DNA from: Sialis fuliginosa
Taxonomy: Eukaryota; Arthropoda; Insecta; Megaloptera; Sialidae
Direction: 5' to 3'
Assembly (NCBI GenBank): GCA_961205875.1
Contig: OY540813.1
Span: forward strand, 1,769,001-1,833,000
DNA: 64,000 nt
Translations under genes and position numbers: made by a program
Shown here: positions 1-11,745 of the stretch, in pieces
How the letters are laid out: each line of letters opens with the position of its first letter
How positions within the stretch are numbered: the first letter of the stretch is position 1
The notes under the pieces: model-generated
The model's database searches: none
Told to the model about the DNA's origin: nothing
The model's input: the letters and a program-made list of their open reading frames with translations, nothing else

Positions 1-3000
1 AACGATATGTGCCATTTTCTGCTCAAAATGTTCAATTTGTGACAGAAGTGAAGAAAACGACTGATACTAGCAAAGAAACTAAAATATGTGAAAATGAAAC
101 GAAAAATAGTGCTGTTGATGTTAAAGTGCCAGAAGAAAAACCAGATGATAATATAAATATAAGTATTGATATTGAAGAAGAAAAAGTGGAAATTTTAGAA
201 GAAATAGATAACAAGGGTACTGAAAAACAGCAAGAAAATGAAAGTACTTCAGAAGATACAGGAAGTAATATCGAAGATGATGATGGGGTTGAAAATATTA
301 AAACCATAGAAGAAACAGAAATCCTTGAAAATAGCGGTGATCAGTTTTCTGATCTAAAAGAAGACGAGGGTATTGAAAATATTCAAACTATCGAAAAGAT
401 AGAAACCCTTGATTACAGCGATGATCAGCTTTCTGATTTAAAACAAGACGAGGCTAATGAAAATATCAAAACTGTCGAAGAAACAGAAATCATTGATTAC
501 AGCGATGATCAGATTTCAGATTTAAAAGAAGATGAGACTATTGAAAATATTAAAACTGTTGAAGAAATGGAAATCATTGATAATAGTAGTGATCAACTTT
601 CTGATTTAAAAGAAGACCAGGGTACAGATAATATTAAAACTAAAGAAGTAGTAGAAATCATTGATTTTAGCGATGATCAGATTTCCGATTTAAAAGACCA
701 GAGTACAGGAAATATTAAAACTAATGAAGAAGTAGAAATCTTTGATTACAGCGATGATCAGATTTCCGATTTAAAAGACCAGGGTACAGAAAATATTAAA
801 ACTGTCAAAGAAACGGAAGTCATTGATTATGGCGATGATCAGATTTCCGATTTAAAATCCCAGGGTACAGAAAATATTAAAATTGATGAAGAAAAGGAAA
901 TCATTGATTACAGCGATGATCTGATTTCCGATTTAAAAGACCAGGGTACAGAAAATATTAAAATTGATGAAGAAAAGGAAATCATTGATAACAGCGATGA
1001 TCAGATTTCCGATTTCAAAGAAGATGAAGCTATTGAAAATATTAAAACTGTCGAAGAAACAGAAATCATTGATAATGACAGTCAATTTTCTGATTTAAAA
1101 GATGATGAAAATATTAAAAGTGTAGAAGAAACAGAAGTCCTTGATAATAGTAATCAGTTTTCTGATTTAAAAGATGATGAAGATATTGAAAATATTCAAA
1201 CTATCGAAAAAACAGAAATTTTTGAAGAAAACGATTGCATTCAGAAATCAGAAAAACAAGAAGAAGAAAAAATTGGTGCTACAAATGATCTAATACAAGA
1301 ATCAAATTTAAGTTTTGAAGATATTGATAATGATAACATAGAAGATATTCCAATTCAAGAAACTGATGTTGAAGAAAATATCTCAGATGACAAAACAGAA
1401 ACTGAAATTCAGGAAATAGAAATGGACAATCAGAATATAGATGAAGATTTGCCTGAAGAAGAGAAAGAAGATATAGAAACTGTTTCTGAACCTTTAAATG
1501 AAGATTTATCTTCTGAAAATAAAGATATCGAAATAAATTCTGAAAAAATAATGGATGACAAAAATATCGAAATCGATGAAGATTTATTATTAGACGATAC
1601 AGATGATATGCAAGTTGAAAACGAACCAGAAGATATCGATTTAGATGAAGATCTATTAGAATTTGAGAAAGAATTAATCAACGAAGAGAAAAATAAAGAA
1701 ATAACTACAATTGAAAATATTGAGAAAAATTTAAGTCAAGATTTGACAACTGAAAGTTTGCCTGAAGAAGTAACAAGTTCTGAAAAAAATGATTCAGACA
1801 GTTTTGAAAATGAAGATAACAAAGTTAGTGTTAAATTAGGTGAAGATATATTCGAAAAAGAAAATTCAGATGATATTCGTAACAAAGATACAATATGTGA
1901 TTTAAAAGAAAATGATATTAGTGACAAAAGTATTGAAGGTAAAAATACCGAAGAAAGTGAAGAATTAAAAGAAGAAACTGATAAAATTATGAATGAAAAC
2001 GAATTAATAATTGAAAATAAAAACACAGATGAAACTAACGAATTGTTTGATTTTGAAAAAATAACAGACGAGACGACAGAATTGTTAATAGAAAAAGATA
2101 ATATCGAATCGTCAGATGATATCGTAATGGAAGAAAAAGTTGAGAAATGTTCTAAAGAAACTTCGGTTTTAGATTCTATTGAAAAAGAAAATATAGATAA
2201 TGCAGAATCTTCTAAAGAAACTAATATTCAACAATTATACGAACACGTTAACGAATTTATAGATGATGTCGAGGAATCAAATGAATTACTTCTTAAAGAC
2301 GATATAATTACTGATGAAGAAAATGATTTTCTAACTGGAGAAGGTCAAATAGAAAACAGCGAAGAATTTGAAACAAATTTAGAAGAAGAGTTTGAAAATG
2401 ATAATAAAGATAATTTTGAAATGTGCAAATCTCCTGAATCCGATAATGTAGAATCTTACGACATAGATGAAACGGATATCATTCTTGAAGCAGCTAAATT
2501 AGAAAGTCAGAATATTGATGAACTTGTAAACCAATCAGATTTTAATGAAAATCAAGAAGAAGATCCTTTAAGTATTGCTAAAGCAAACGAAGATGACGAT
2601 TTACTTAAAGATTTGATCAATGAAAATATACAAGCCACTTTAGAAATAAAAGACGAAGAAGTTGTGGAAACTAAAGTAGAAAAAATACCGAAATTGATTA
2701 TAAAATCATATGAACCTGATGTTTCCGAAAAGAAATCTACATTGTCTGTGACAGCTGTACTAGAAAGTACTTCTGATACAAAATCAAGCAGCGTTGGAAT
2801 TCCTAAATTGATTATAAAACAAACCGAAAAGTGGTCAGATCTCCCTGAAGAACCCAGTATTCCTAAGTTAACTATAAAGTCCGTTAACAAACATGAAGAT
2901 GAAATAAACGAAGAAAAAGAAACAATACCGAAACTAACGATTAAAACCGTGGGTAAAACTTTAGAAAGTGAAGTCAACACTGGTTCAAGTTCTCCTAAGA

Positions 3001-6000
3001 AATTTGAAATCAAACAAGCGTCAGAGAATGAACAGATTGTACCAAAAATAACAATCATGAAATCTGACGTATATGATACAAAAGTCGCATCTCCTAAGTT
3101 TTCAATAAAACAACATGATTCAGATAGTTCCGAAGCGATTCCCAGCATTCCCAAGATAAAAATCAAGACTCTCAAACAACAGGATGATGTTAAAAGTGAA
3201 ATTAAACAAGAAATGACATCAAAGAATATTTTTCCGAAGTCTTTAATGAAATCTAGTGATTTTGAATCGAATATTTTATTAAAACAGTTATCTAAACCTC
3301 TTAGTGTCGATATTTCTGAACCTTCGACAAGTAAACCACAAGAATTGTTTAAAATAAAGACATTAAGCCCTAAAATAACTATTAAACCTATTATTAAACC
3401 CGAAGAAGAAAGATTGCTTTCGTTTTCTCAGAAAGTAAAATCTAAAGATGGTCCGTCGAGTCCTAAAATTACTATAAAGCCACTGATAAAACCTGGGACT
3501 GAAAATGCGTCATCTCTGAGCCCGAAATTGTTAAAGCAAGCTAAAATAGATAAGTTTGTGAAAAACGCTGATCCACTACAAGGGACAAATGTAAATTATG
3601 ATATATCACCAAGGCCTAGTTCATTTAGTCCAAAAATAACGATAAAACCGATCGTAAAACCTGGAGAAAACTTAGATGAAAGTGAAACTAAAAATGATAG
3701 GATCATTTTAAAAATAAACAAGAACGAAACCGTCAAATCTGAATTGATTCAAGATACTAAAAGAGACGATAAGTTTGGCTTGAAGCTATTAAAAGAAAGT
3801 GAAAGTTCTGATTTGTATGGACCATCTTCAAGTAGTTTAAAACGATTACTTAATCAAGAAACAACGTTAGAAGCTGTGACTCCGAAACGACAGAAAATGG
3901 AAATGACAGGTAGCGCTTTAGGTATATTTGAACGCAGCGATCTATCGATAAAAGTTGTAAAAAATGATTCGAATACATCGATGAGGAAAGCACAAATATC
4001 TGATGATGTTACGATAGTTCGTGTAACGCCACAATCACAAAATTATCCTACGAGTGCGAAAGATTCAGTCAAATCGAAATTGAAACAGATCTTAACGAAA
4101 TTGAACCAAAATACTAGCATCACTACCGTGGAATTAGATAAAGACAATGCTTCAACTAACGACAGCGATGATGTAAAAATAGTTGGGGTATCTCAACCAA
4201 ATGAAGAATCTCAAGATGTAATGATCATAGATGAAGTAATACGTTCTGAAACTCCACCTGCTCCTGTTATCCGAAAACGTGGAAGGCCTCGTAAAGTGCC
4301 TCTAGAAGTACGGCCGGATTTGAAAGACGAGAATACGGATTCAACAGAGAACGATATTACGATTGTTAATGTTACACATCCTGATGATCTTTCGGAAGAT
4401 GGCGGTACTAGGCCGAAGAGGAGTTGTAGGGGCAGGACGAATTCAATTGTGGCAAAACCTCGCAGGGGGCGAGGGGGGGCTTCTGGGGTTGCAAGGGGCG
4501 AGAGGAAAGCAGGAAGGAGGGGCAGAGGGGGTGGCAGAGGAAGGAGGAGTATGATTCCGTTCATATCTGCTAATACAATGGTAATTTTTTTTAATCCATA
4601 CTAATATTATAAATAGTCTGTCTGTTACCTTTTCATGGCTAAACTGCTGAACCGATCTTGATGAAATTTGGCAGTGAGATAGCTTGCATCTCAAGGAAGG
4701 ACATAGGCTACTTTGTATCCCGAAAATTCAACCCCTAGGGGATTGCAAGGGGGTGGAAAAATTTGTATGGGGAATTTTTTTTTTTGTAGTTAATAGTTAA
4801 TATTTACTAGTGAAGCCGCAGATATCAGCTAGTTAGTTATAAATAAAAAAATATATATTATATTATTTTGTATAGTTCTAAAATATTTTTAAAGGGCCAA
4901 ACAAGTATTAATATTTAATATATTACTTTTTGCAGAATTTCAGTGAAGTCAATGTAGACGATATGAAATCTTCCCTTCGTGAAGTGACCGTTTCCCTCGG
5001 AGAGAAAATCAACCCGACCAGTCACAATATAATACTACCCCTATCAAACACCAACTCCCCTGCCATATCCCTGTCCGCTGAAGACCCCCTGGACACGCCT
5101 ATAGTCATAGATCTAGTCGACACACCCCCGTCAATGTCACAGAAAATAGAGACCGTATTTCTTGAAGAAGAAACACGCATGAGCGCCGAAGTCTGCACAG
5201 AAACAGAGGGAATACCGCAGATAGCGAGGCACAAGCCTCCCGTTGATGGAACAGAGGAGTCACGCAGTTCCAGCACGACCACGGAGAGCACCAAAGGGAA
5301 ACGCGGAAGAATGGAGGTGTCTGACGCAGACAGGTACGTGAAAATTTGATCTATGTTTTGTGTTTCGTTAATTGTTGTTTTATTTCAGCCGTGTGACAGG
5401 ACCTGATCAGATAGCCGAGTATACTTGGAACAACGGGGGACCCTACATGCTGCAGGAGCAGATAGCGCAGTATCTAGGCGTGAAGTCGTTCAAACGCAAG
5501 TATCCTGGTATTGCGAGACGTACGGTTGACATGCAAGAGCGCGATTATCTCAGAGACAACGGGCTCGCTTCTGAAGCCCTGTGTGACATGGGGCTCACGT
5601 CTGTCATCAGTTCAGATATTTTGGATATCATGGTGAACGATTTTCCAGAAAAGTACGAAGAGTACCGCAAATATCAGAGGGACAAGCAGGCTAAAGAACT
5701 GTCCAGCAAACAGCGGGCTTTGCGTGCGGCCAGTTTAGAACGAGTGCGCGCCGAGACTCTGGCCGAGAGGGCTGTCAGAGAGGCTGCGTCGTGGAACGCG
5801 ACGCTGAACAAAACACGCAGAGAGGAACGTCACTGCTGCATGGACCTGCAGACTTTCACCGTCATGTACCCGCGAGGCAGGAAGGCGCTGCTGTGCAAAC
5901 CGAAACTCGGCAACTATCCGGTTGCTCTGGTTCCTGGCCAGTTTACTGATTATTACAGGGTGAGTTGGACAAAACGTTGGTGTTTAAATATTGTTTTTAT

Positions 6001-8087
6001 CCTTGATTGTTTATAGGAGTACACGCCGACGGAGCTGAAGTTCTTGCCGATTAACACGGTGATGTACGGGCCTGTGATACCGAACCAGATATACGAGAGC
6101 AACTTGTCCGAGAATTCTGACAGTGACACGGATAGTAGCAGTGGTAGCAGTGATTCTGACTCGTCGGATTCTGACTCATCTTTGGATGAAGTCCTTCCCC
6201 CTCCTGTCAGCACGACTGAACTCTGTAAAATATGCGTGGGAAATGAAACTAAGGTATTTATTTATGTGATCTCCCTCTATAAGTCCTTTCCATTATAAAA
6301 AGAAGTATTTCTAACTTTCAAATCTTTCAATATATTTATTTTTTAATTTTAACGTACTCTGAAACAATAAGTCACACAAACTTCGGAATAGTCTTAAAAT
6401 GTGTGTTATGTAATCTAGTTTAATGTGTTAAAATTTCAAATCATTCCGAATAATCGTTTAGTAGTTACAGCTGTTTAAGTAAAATACTTGAAAACACCAC
6501 AAATAAAAATACTGTGTATTTGGCAACATAGAACTTCGGAACTATAAATCACACAAACTTCTGATTGGTCTTAAAAAAAATCTAATCTAGTTTTATGTAT
6601 CAAAATTTCAAATCATTCCAATAATCCGTTTAGAAGTTACAATCCGTTAAGTAAAGCATGCGTACTTGTTCTTCAGATAACGGAGTTTTTTATGGACGTT
6701 ACTTTAAGTGCTGTAATTTATAAATTATTCATCAGAATGATTTTAAATTTTAATATGTGAAACTAGACTATATTACGTACATTTTAAGACTAATCTGAAG
6801 TTTGTGTGAATTATAGTTCCAGAGTTCTATGTCGCCAAATAGGAGACGTTTTTTTTTATTTTTTATTCTTTATCCAATTTTTTGATAAAATTAATTTAGT
6901 AATAATTATGTATGTATTTTATATAGATAGTGCAAGAAATACAAGTAGTCAGTACAAATACAATTCAAATTATGGAACAAAAATCAGTCATAAAATAAAG
7001 TACAATGTATAATAATATAAATCAGTATAAAAATGTAAAAATTAAATGTATCAAAAAAATATTGTAATTGTCTACAAAATAATATAATATTGTTGTTTGA
7101 TAATTCCTTCGAAGGCATTAGAATTTCTTCCTGAAACTAATTACTTCTCTAAAAAAATGATTTTTTCATCAAAATTCAATGAAAAAAGAGCAGTTTTTCA
7201 AAGGTAATTGAAATTTCAAGAAAATAAACAAAATGCGTAATTTTTCATTAGGTTAAAAAATATCATATGCAAAATCTATTGATGCCATTTGAAAGCATTC
7301 AACATTCCCTTTTTAGGTTTGATCTCCAATTTTTTCATAAAGTTATTTGATATTAAGAAAAAAATCGTCAGTTGAAAACAGAAATTAGTACCCTAACATA
7401 GAACTCTGGAGCTATAAATCAATCAAATTTTGGCATAGTCTTAAAATGTGCGTTATATAATCTACTTTTACGTATTCAAATTTCAAGTCATTCCGATAAA
7501 TTGTTTACTAGTTACAGTCTTTTAAGTAAAGTACATAAAAAACCCTTATCTGGATAAATAAAAATATCGTATGTTTGGCGACATAGTACTCTGGAACTAT
7601 AAATCACACAAACTTTGGCATGGTCTTAAAATGTACGTTATATAATCTACGTTTACGTATTAAAATTTTAAGTCATTCCGCTCAATCGTTTAGTAGTTAC
7701 AGCTTTTTAAGTTAAGTAAGAGTATTTTGGTCAAAATTTAAATTTAAATGTCTGTCAAATCGAAGCATTACAGTATATACTGTCAAATATCGAGATAGTT
7801 TACTGCACTAACATTTTCAGCAAATAAAAACGGAGGAAATCATCAACTGCGCCCAGTGCAACAGCGGTATCCACCCGACATGCGTTGAGATAACTCCGGA
7901 CATGCTTCAGCGAGTAAGGGCGTACGCCTGGCAGTGCACCGACTGCAAGACGTGCTGGCAGTGCCAGGAGCCGTCGGACGACGACAAGATGCTGTTCTGC
8001 GACAGGTGCGACCGCGGATACCACATCTACTGCGTCGGACTGCGCAAAGTGCCCTCCGGTAGCTGGCATTGCCAACAGTGTACTTAG
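1..8087 (+). CDS. e(y)3: SAYP / enhancer of yellow 3 (PHF10 homologue), 5'-truncated, five exons
   Basis: Chromatin protein of the PBAP-type SWI/SNF (BAF45-like) complex, which acts in the nucleus and links remodelling to transcription. Exons read as 3-4580, 4936-5333, 5389-5959, 6017-6253 and 7821-8087, all with GT-AG borders and consistent phases. The frame is open at the left edge, so the start is outside. The 2016 visible residues comprise: a very acidic Glu/Asp-rich region; 11 repeats (about 113-411); a Pro-Lys repeat zone of PKLTIK type (about 897-1222); an AT-hook with GRPRK core (about 1425); an RG-rich stretch (about 1472-1517); the SAY domain (about 1660-1850, beginning VTGPDQIAEYTW); a Ser/Asp run; then two PHD fingers. 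PHD1 uses C1919, C1922, C1938, C1941, H1946, C1949, C1967, C1970 and is split by the last intron. PHD2 uses C1973, C1976, C1988, C1991, H1996, C1999, C2012, C2015. The stop follows one residue after the last cysteine. Total length resembles the roughly 2000-residue fly protein. Family call is firm; exact N-terminus is unknown. Confidence 0.93.
339..1235 (+). repeat. Coding minisatellite in e(y)3: 11 acidic repeats
   Basis: About 11 tandem units of 25-28 residues, each built around an SDLK core followed by ENIKT, a Glu-rich stretch and an II/VLD ending. Several central units are nearly identical at the DNA level (around 690-1000), so expansion is recent. Unit length differences are all multiples of three. 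The region would be a disordered, strongly acidic segment. Confidence 0.85.
4604..4745 (-). repeat. Dispersed repeat fragment (family H) in e(y)3 intron 1
   Basis: Contains the recurring text 'accgatcttgatgaaattt' followed by 'gcttgcatc' and 'aaggacataggctac'. Related copies in either orientation lie near 49.8, 51.2, 51.5, 61.8 and 62.9 kb. This sort of sequence is widespread in lepidopteran genomes. The transposon class is not decided here. Confidence 0.6.
6357..6840. mobile_element. MITE-like composite element (family R1) in e(y)3 intron 4
   Basis: Two direct copies and one inverted copy of a unit of about 150 bp containing 'aactataaatcacacaaac', 'cttaaaatgtg' and 'agtagttacag'. The element ends in 'gtttgtgtgaattatagtt', the inverse of its start. 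The same direct-direct-inverted layout recurs at 23150-23640, so it is a mobile unit and not a local duplication. Confidence 0.65.
7390..7715. repeat. Partial R1 element, two direct units
   Basis: Two further direct copies of the R1 unit ('actataaatcacacaaactt', 'atataatctac', 'ttagtagttacagc'), lacking the inverted unit. They lie just upstream of the acceptor for the final e(y)3 exon at 7821. Between 6841 and 7389 I see only AT-rich intron. Confidence 0.6.
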
Positions 8088-8320
8088 ATGGTCGTTGGTC
8101 GCGTGTGAATCTAACGTTGGTCGTAAATGTCGTTTTAGGAAGAGATAGTAGTTTATTGCTTATATTAAGTATTTTAGTATTGCATTTATTTGGACTTACG
8201 TTAGTTTTATGCGAGGCGTTCGATTTGTAATAGGTTATGTGCATTTTAAAATTATTTAAGTAGGTACTATATAGTCCACTCAATAAGGTGATGCAATCAT
8301 AGCGTAAATTATTATTTTTA

Positions 8321-9150
8321 CGCCGCAAAGTATTCAAAAAGTAGTTTTTGCGAATTATTTTGCAAAATGTTGATTTTACATAAAAATATCAAATGACAAT
8401 CTTGTAGAAAATTAAATTCTCTACAATTTTTGTCATGGGCGTCATTCTCTACAATCAATAGTTTACGAGTTACAGCGCCGTAAAGTATTCAAAAAGTAGT
8501 TTTTGCTAATTATTTCGTAAAATATTGATTTTACATAAAAATATTAAATGACAATCTTGTAGAAAATTAAATTCTCTACAATTTCCATCATGGGCGTCAT
8601 TCTCTACAATCAATAGTTTACGAGTTACAGCGCCGCAGAGTATTCAAAAAGTAGTTTTTGCTAATTATTTCGTAAAATATTGATTTTACATAAAAATATC
8701 AAATGACAATCTTGTAGAAAATTAAATTCTCTACAATTTCCATCATGGGCGTCATTCTCTACAATCAATAGTTTACGAGTTACAGCGCCGCAAAGTATTC
8801 AAATTGTAGTTTTTGCTAATTATTTCATAAAATATTGATTTTACATAAAAATATCAAATGACAATCTTTTAGAAAATTACATTCTCTACAATTTTCATCA
8901 TGGGCATCATTCTCTACAATCAATAGTTTACGAGTTACAGCGCCGCAAAGTATTCAAAAATTAGTTTTTGCTAATTAATTCGTAAAATATTGATTTTACA
9001 TAAAAATATCAAATGACAATCTTGTAGAAAATTAAATTCTCTACAATTTTCATCATGGGCATCATTCTCTACAATCAATAGTTTACGAGTTACAGCGCCG
9101 CAAAGTATTCAAAAAGTAGTTATTGCAATTTATTTTGTAAAAATATTTGA
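8321..9150. repeat. 155-bp minisatellite, 5 copies plus a partial, in the probable e(y)3 3'UTR
   Basis: Units begin with 'cgccgcaaagtattcaaa' at 8321, 8476, 8631, 8786, 8941 and 9096, giving an exact 155-bp period. Each ends 'gtttacgagttacag'. Divergence is a few bases per unit. The array starts 234 bp after the e(y)3 stop and precedes the only AATAAA. It is therefore probably transcribed. Confidence 0.9.
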
Positions 9151-9406
9151 TACAACTCAATTTTCTGATAATATAAATGTTTTTTTTTTTTAAATAACTG
9201 ATTAAACTAATTTTGCAGAAACCTATTGAAGGGACTTATAGTTGAATTTAAATATATGATATCTAGTGTTAATGTGAATCGTTTATTTAAAAAGTATTGT
9301 AAATTTTATAACTTTAAGAATGGTATTATCAGATTACATAATTATAAAATATTGATTATTATTTATATTTATAATTTTTTATATGTCAATTGTGAATATT
9401 TCATGA

Positions 9407-9412
9407 AATAAA
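9407..9412 (+). terminator. Poly(A) signal AATAAA, probable e(y)3 3' end
   Basis: First canonical hexamer downstream of the stop at 8087, followed within 20 bases by a GT-rich stretch ending in a T run. It would give a 3'UTR of about 1.3 kb. Confidence 0.6.
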
Positions 9413-9429
9413 CTTTTATAGTTCTTTTA

Positions 9430-10221
9430 TGTGTCTTTTTTTTAATTGGAAAAATTTTCAGCCATACGAATGTTTAGAAAAAATAATAAATCTATACAGA
9501 TTAGTGGCAAAAATCGAATCTAACAATCAGATCAATTGTTATCTAATAGAAGGTAAATAATTTTCAATAATACAATATCAATTTTTTTATTATATATAAT
9601 AATACAATAAAAAGTATTTTATCAATAAATAATCAATAGGTGCATCAATAATACATAGTATGTATGTCTCAACAATGACGCCATGCAATAAATGCGATAA
9701 AACTATTTTATTATCAAATTGTTGAAATTTTGATCGGTGTTTTCAGAAGACTCTGTTATTAAGAGTTCGACCTTTTTCTGATAGATGGTGCCACATGTAC
9801 TTTTAAATTTGATCATTCCGAATAAGTTTTTGATAGTTCGAGCTTTTCCTGATAGATGACGCCACATGCATTCTTTAAATTTTAATTGTTTTTACAGAAG
9901 CCATACTGACTAACGTAAGTTAAAAAAATTTGTCGAGAACTCGCATAATTAATTATATCTATTTATCTATTCGCAATCAGTAAAAAATCATTTTTTCTAA
10001 ATAAAATTTAGAGCTCCTGGAAAATTTTTAAAGTGGGGACTTGAGTACAACATATATGTTAATATAGTGAATTTATAACGTCTATTTATCTACATAGATG
10101 TTTAAAACTAATTTTTAAGATACCTGTTTATCTACACAAGTAAATAAATTATCTATTTATCTGTAAATTGGAATAAAATAAAAATTGCAACATTTTATCT
10201 ATCAACTCAAAAAAAAAACTT
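9430..10221. other. Intergenic, AT-rich, between convergent e(y)3 and THAP genes
   Basis: No gene is visible. It contains a roughly 110-bp direct duplication around 9725-9895 ('cctgatagatgacgccacat' and its variant) and degenerate 'tatctatttatct' runs at 9950-10190. Confidence 0.6.
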
Positions 10222-10227
10222 TTTATT
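10222..10227 (-). terminator. Poly(A) signal for the THAP gene
   Basis: AATAAA on the minus strand, 73 bases past the stop codon at 10300-10302. No other canonical hexamer lies closer. Confidence 0.6.
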
Positions 10228-10299
10228 CAATAGAATATGTACATATTATTAATAAATAGGTTCATTTTAATACAATTAAGTTGAATATCGAAGTAGAAA

Positions 10300-11433
10300 C
10301 TATAGCGTAATATCTTGCGTCTGCGTTTCTTCCTCCTGAAAACTAGTAAACAATTGTTCACTGTTCTGTATCGCACAAATAGGGATGAGAATATTCTCTC
10401 CAGTCGACGTATCTATCAAATACATGTCCTCATACTCTTCTGTTGGCAAAAACTGGGCTTCTTCCATAACCGTAACTGTTTTCTCAACAACTTTCCGTTT
10501 TTTACTTTTCACAACCTTTTCTTCGCCGACTTCTTTCGGTCGTTTCTTTGTCTTTATCAAGTGCTCGCCTATTTGCAAGCTTGCCTGTTTTGCTTCGTCT
10601 ATTTTATTTTTAACTCTAGCTAAAGACGCCCATCGATCTAACGTAGAAAAACTAGGTAACGGGTAATTTCGGCGCTCCCTTAAATACTCGTAAGTTCTTT
10701 TTCCTAAAAACCTAAGTGTCAGTGCTGCAGACATATCTTCATCAGTCCAATTAACTCTTTTCTGTTCGCACGTTAATAACTTTATTTGATTTTCTGTAAA
10801 TAAAGACTTTAGAGCCGCTATTAACTTTTCATGAGTAGTGGTTTTCTTCTGCAATTTCTCTCTAAGACTGTTCATTTCCTGCCTTAAAATCGTTATACTG
10901 TTATTTTTTGTCTCGAGAACTTCTTTGACCGAATCTAACTGACTTCGTAAACTAAAATTCTCACGTTTTTCATTTTCTAATTCGTTCATTAATATCTCAA
11001 ATTCTCGCAACGGTACAACTTCGATGGAATTATCTACATTTTTTACATCTAATTCATTCTCTTCACAACCATCTTCATTTTTAATATTATCTTCCATGAC
11101 TGTAGACGTAACTGTACTTTCCTCTACTACATTCCATTTGGGGCCTAATTTAAGACTAGGAATTGCAGTCCGTTTCAATTTTTTCTTCGGTTGACCGCAT
11201 ACTTGAATTGTCTCGTAATCGTCTAACGAGAAGTGGTCAGAACATAGTCTCGTGTGGCGAGTATTTAATAGATAATCTCTATCACAACGGCTGACCCATG
11301 CATCTTTTAACTCACGATTTTTTGGAAATTTATGATACACAATATTTCTGTCTGTGGTTTTTGTTGCCACCAAACTATTTTTACAATTGGAAATTGCACA
11401 CAGTATTACCGATGCATCTGTATGAAAATTCAT
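10300..11433 (-). CDS. THAP-domain protein with P-element-transposase-like segment
   Basis: 377 residues in one exon; a putative DNA-binding nuclear protein. The N-terminal THAP C2CH zinc finger uses C12, C17, C64 and H67, with the conserved FPK (36-38), W46 and F68. A basic KKKLKR patch follows. Residues about 140-205 form a heptad-rich coiled coil, likely for dimerisation. Residues about 215-270 contain 'WTDEDMSAALTLRFLG' and 'YPLPSFSTLDRWAS', the pattern seen after the THAP domain in P-element transposases and THAP9-like proteins. The catalytic RNase-H portion is absent, so this looks like a domesticated transposase N-terminus. A Lys-Arg-rich nuclear-localisation-like run follows. The sequence just before the ATG resembles a splice acceptor ('ataatttcag'), so a 5'UTR exon may exist. 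Which THAP orthologue it is cannot be told. Confidence 0.85.
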   Translation of the reverse strand: MNFHTDASVILCAISNCKNSLVATKTTDRNIVYHKFPKNRELKDAWVSRCDRDYLLNTRHTRLCSDHFSLDDYETIQVCGQPKKKLKRTAIPSLKLGPKWNVVEESTVTSTVMEDNIKNEDGCEENELDVKNVDNSIEVVPLREFEILMNELENEKRENFSLRSQLDSVKEVLETKNNSITILRQEMNSLREKLQKKTTTHEKLIAALKSLFTENQIKLLTCEQKRVNWTDEDMSAALTLRFLGKRTYEYLRERRNYPLPSFSTLDRWASLARVKNKIDEAKQASLQIGEHLIKTKKRPKEVGEEKVVKSKKRKVVEKTVTVMEEAQFLPTEEYEDMYLIDTSTGENILIPICAIQNSEQLFTSFQEEETQTQDITL

Positions 11434-11745
11434 TTAGTTTCCTGAAATTATAGATGATTATTATTATTTATTACTCTCGTTTTACGAAAATTGTTATAAA
11501 TATATTTATAGAAACGAAGTTATGAGTAATATGTCTTAATATGACGTTAGTGATAAACATGTAAACAAAAAAGCACTAGATTTATAAGGCAAGTTGACAG
11601 ATACTTTGGTGATTTTTAATATTTGATGTTTGATACTAAAAAAGTCTACCAACTTCTACGGTAAAGCTTCTGTCAAATTCAACTATTTATGTTGTTTGTA
11701 AACAAATATTTTTTAATTAAAATAAGATATTTATAAGTACAAATT
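11434..11745. promoter_or_regulatory. Shared head-to-head promoter region (THAP gene / ZAD gene A)
   Basis: 312 bp separate the two divergent start codons, so the genes probably share a bidirectional promoter. A motif near 11671-11708 (tgtcaaattcaactattt...) has a recognisable counterpart upstream of the paralogous ZAD gene B near 13450. No TATA box can be assigned confidently. Confidence 0.55.

Noticed and set aside
4211..4564. Minus-strand ORF opposite the RG-rich end of e(y)3 exon 1
   Set aside because: Antisense shadow; the plus-strand frame is continuous with the AT-hook and SAY exons.
8321..9150. CRISPR-like array
   Set aside because: Whole units repeat with no unique spacers, and the genome is eukaryotic; it is a minisatellite. 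The same holds for the arrays at 27.9, 44.6 and 55 kb.
9226..9411. Possible extra terminal exon after the 155-bp array (preceded by a tgcag acceptor-like site)
   Set aside because: The e(y)3 frame already ends naturally after the second PHD finger at 8087 and the peptide has no recognisable feature.
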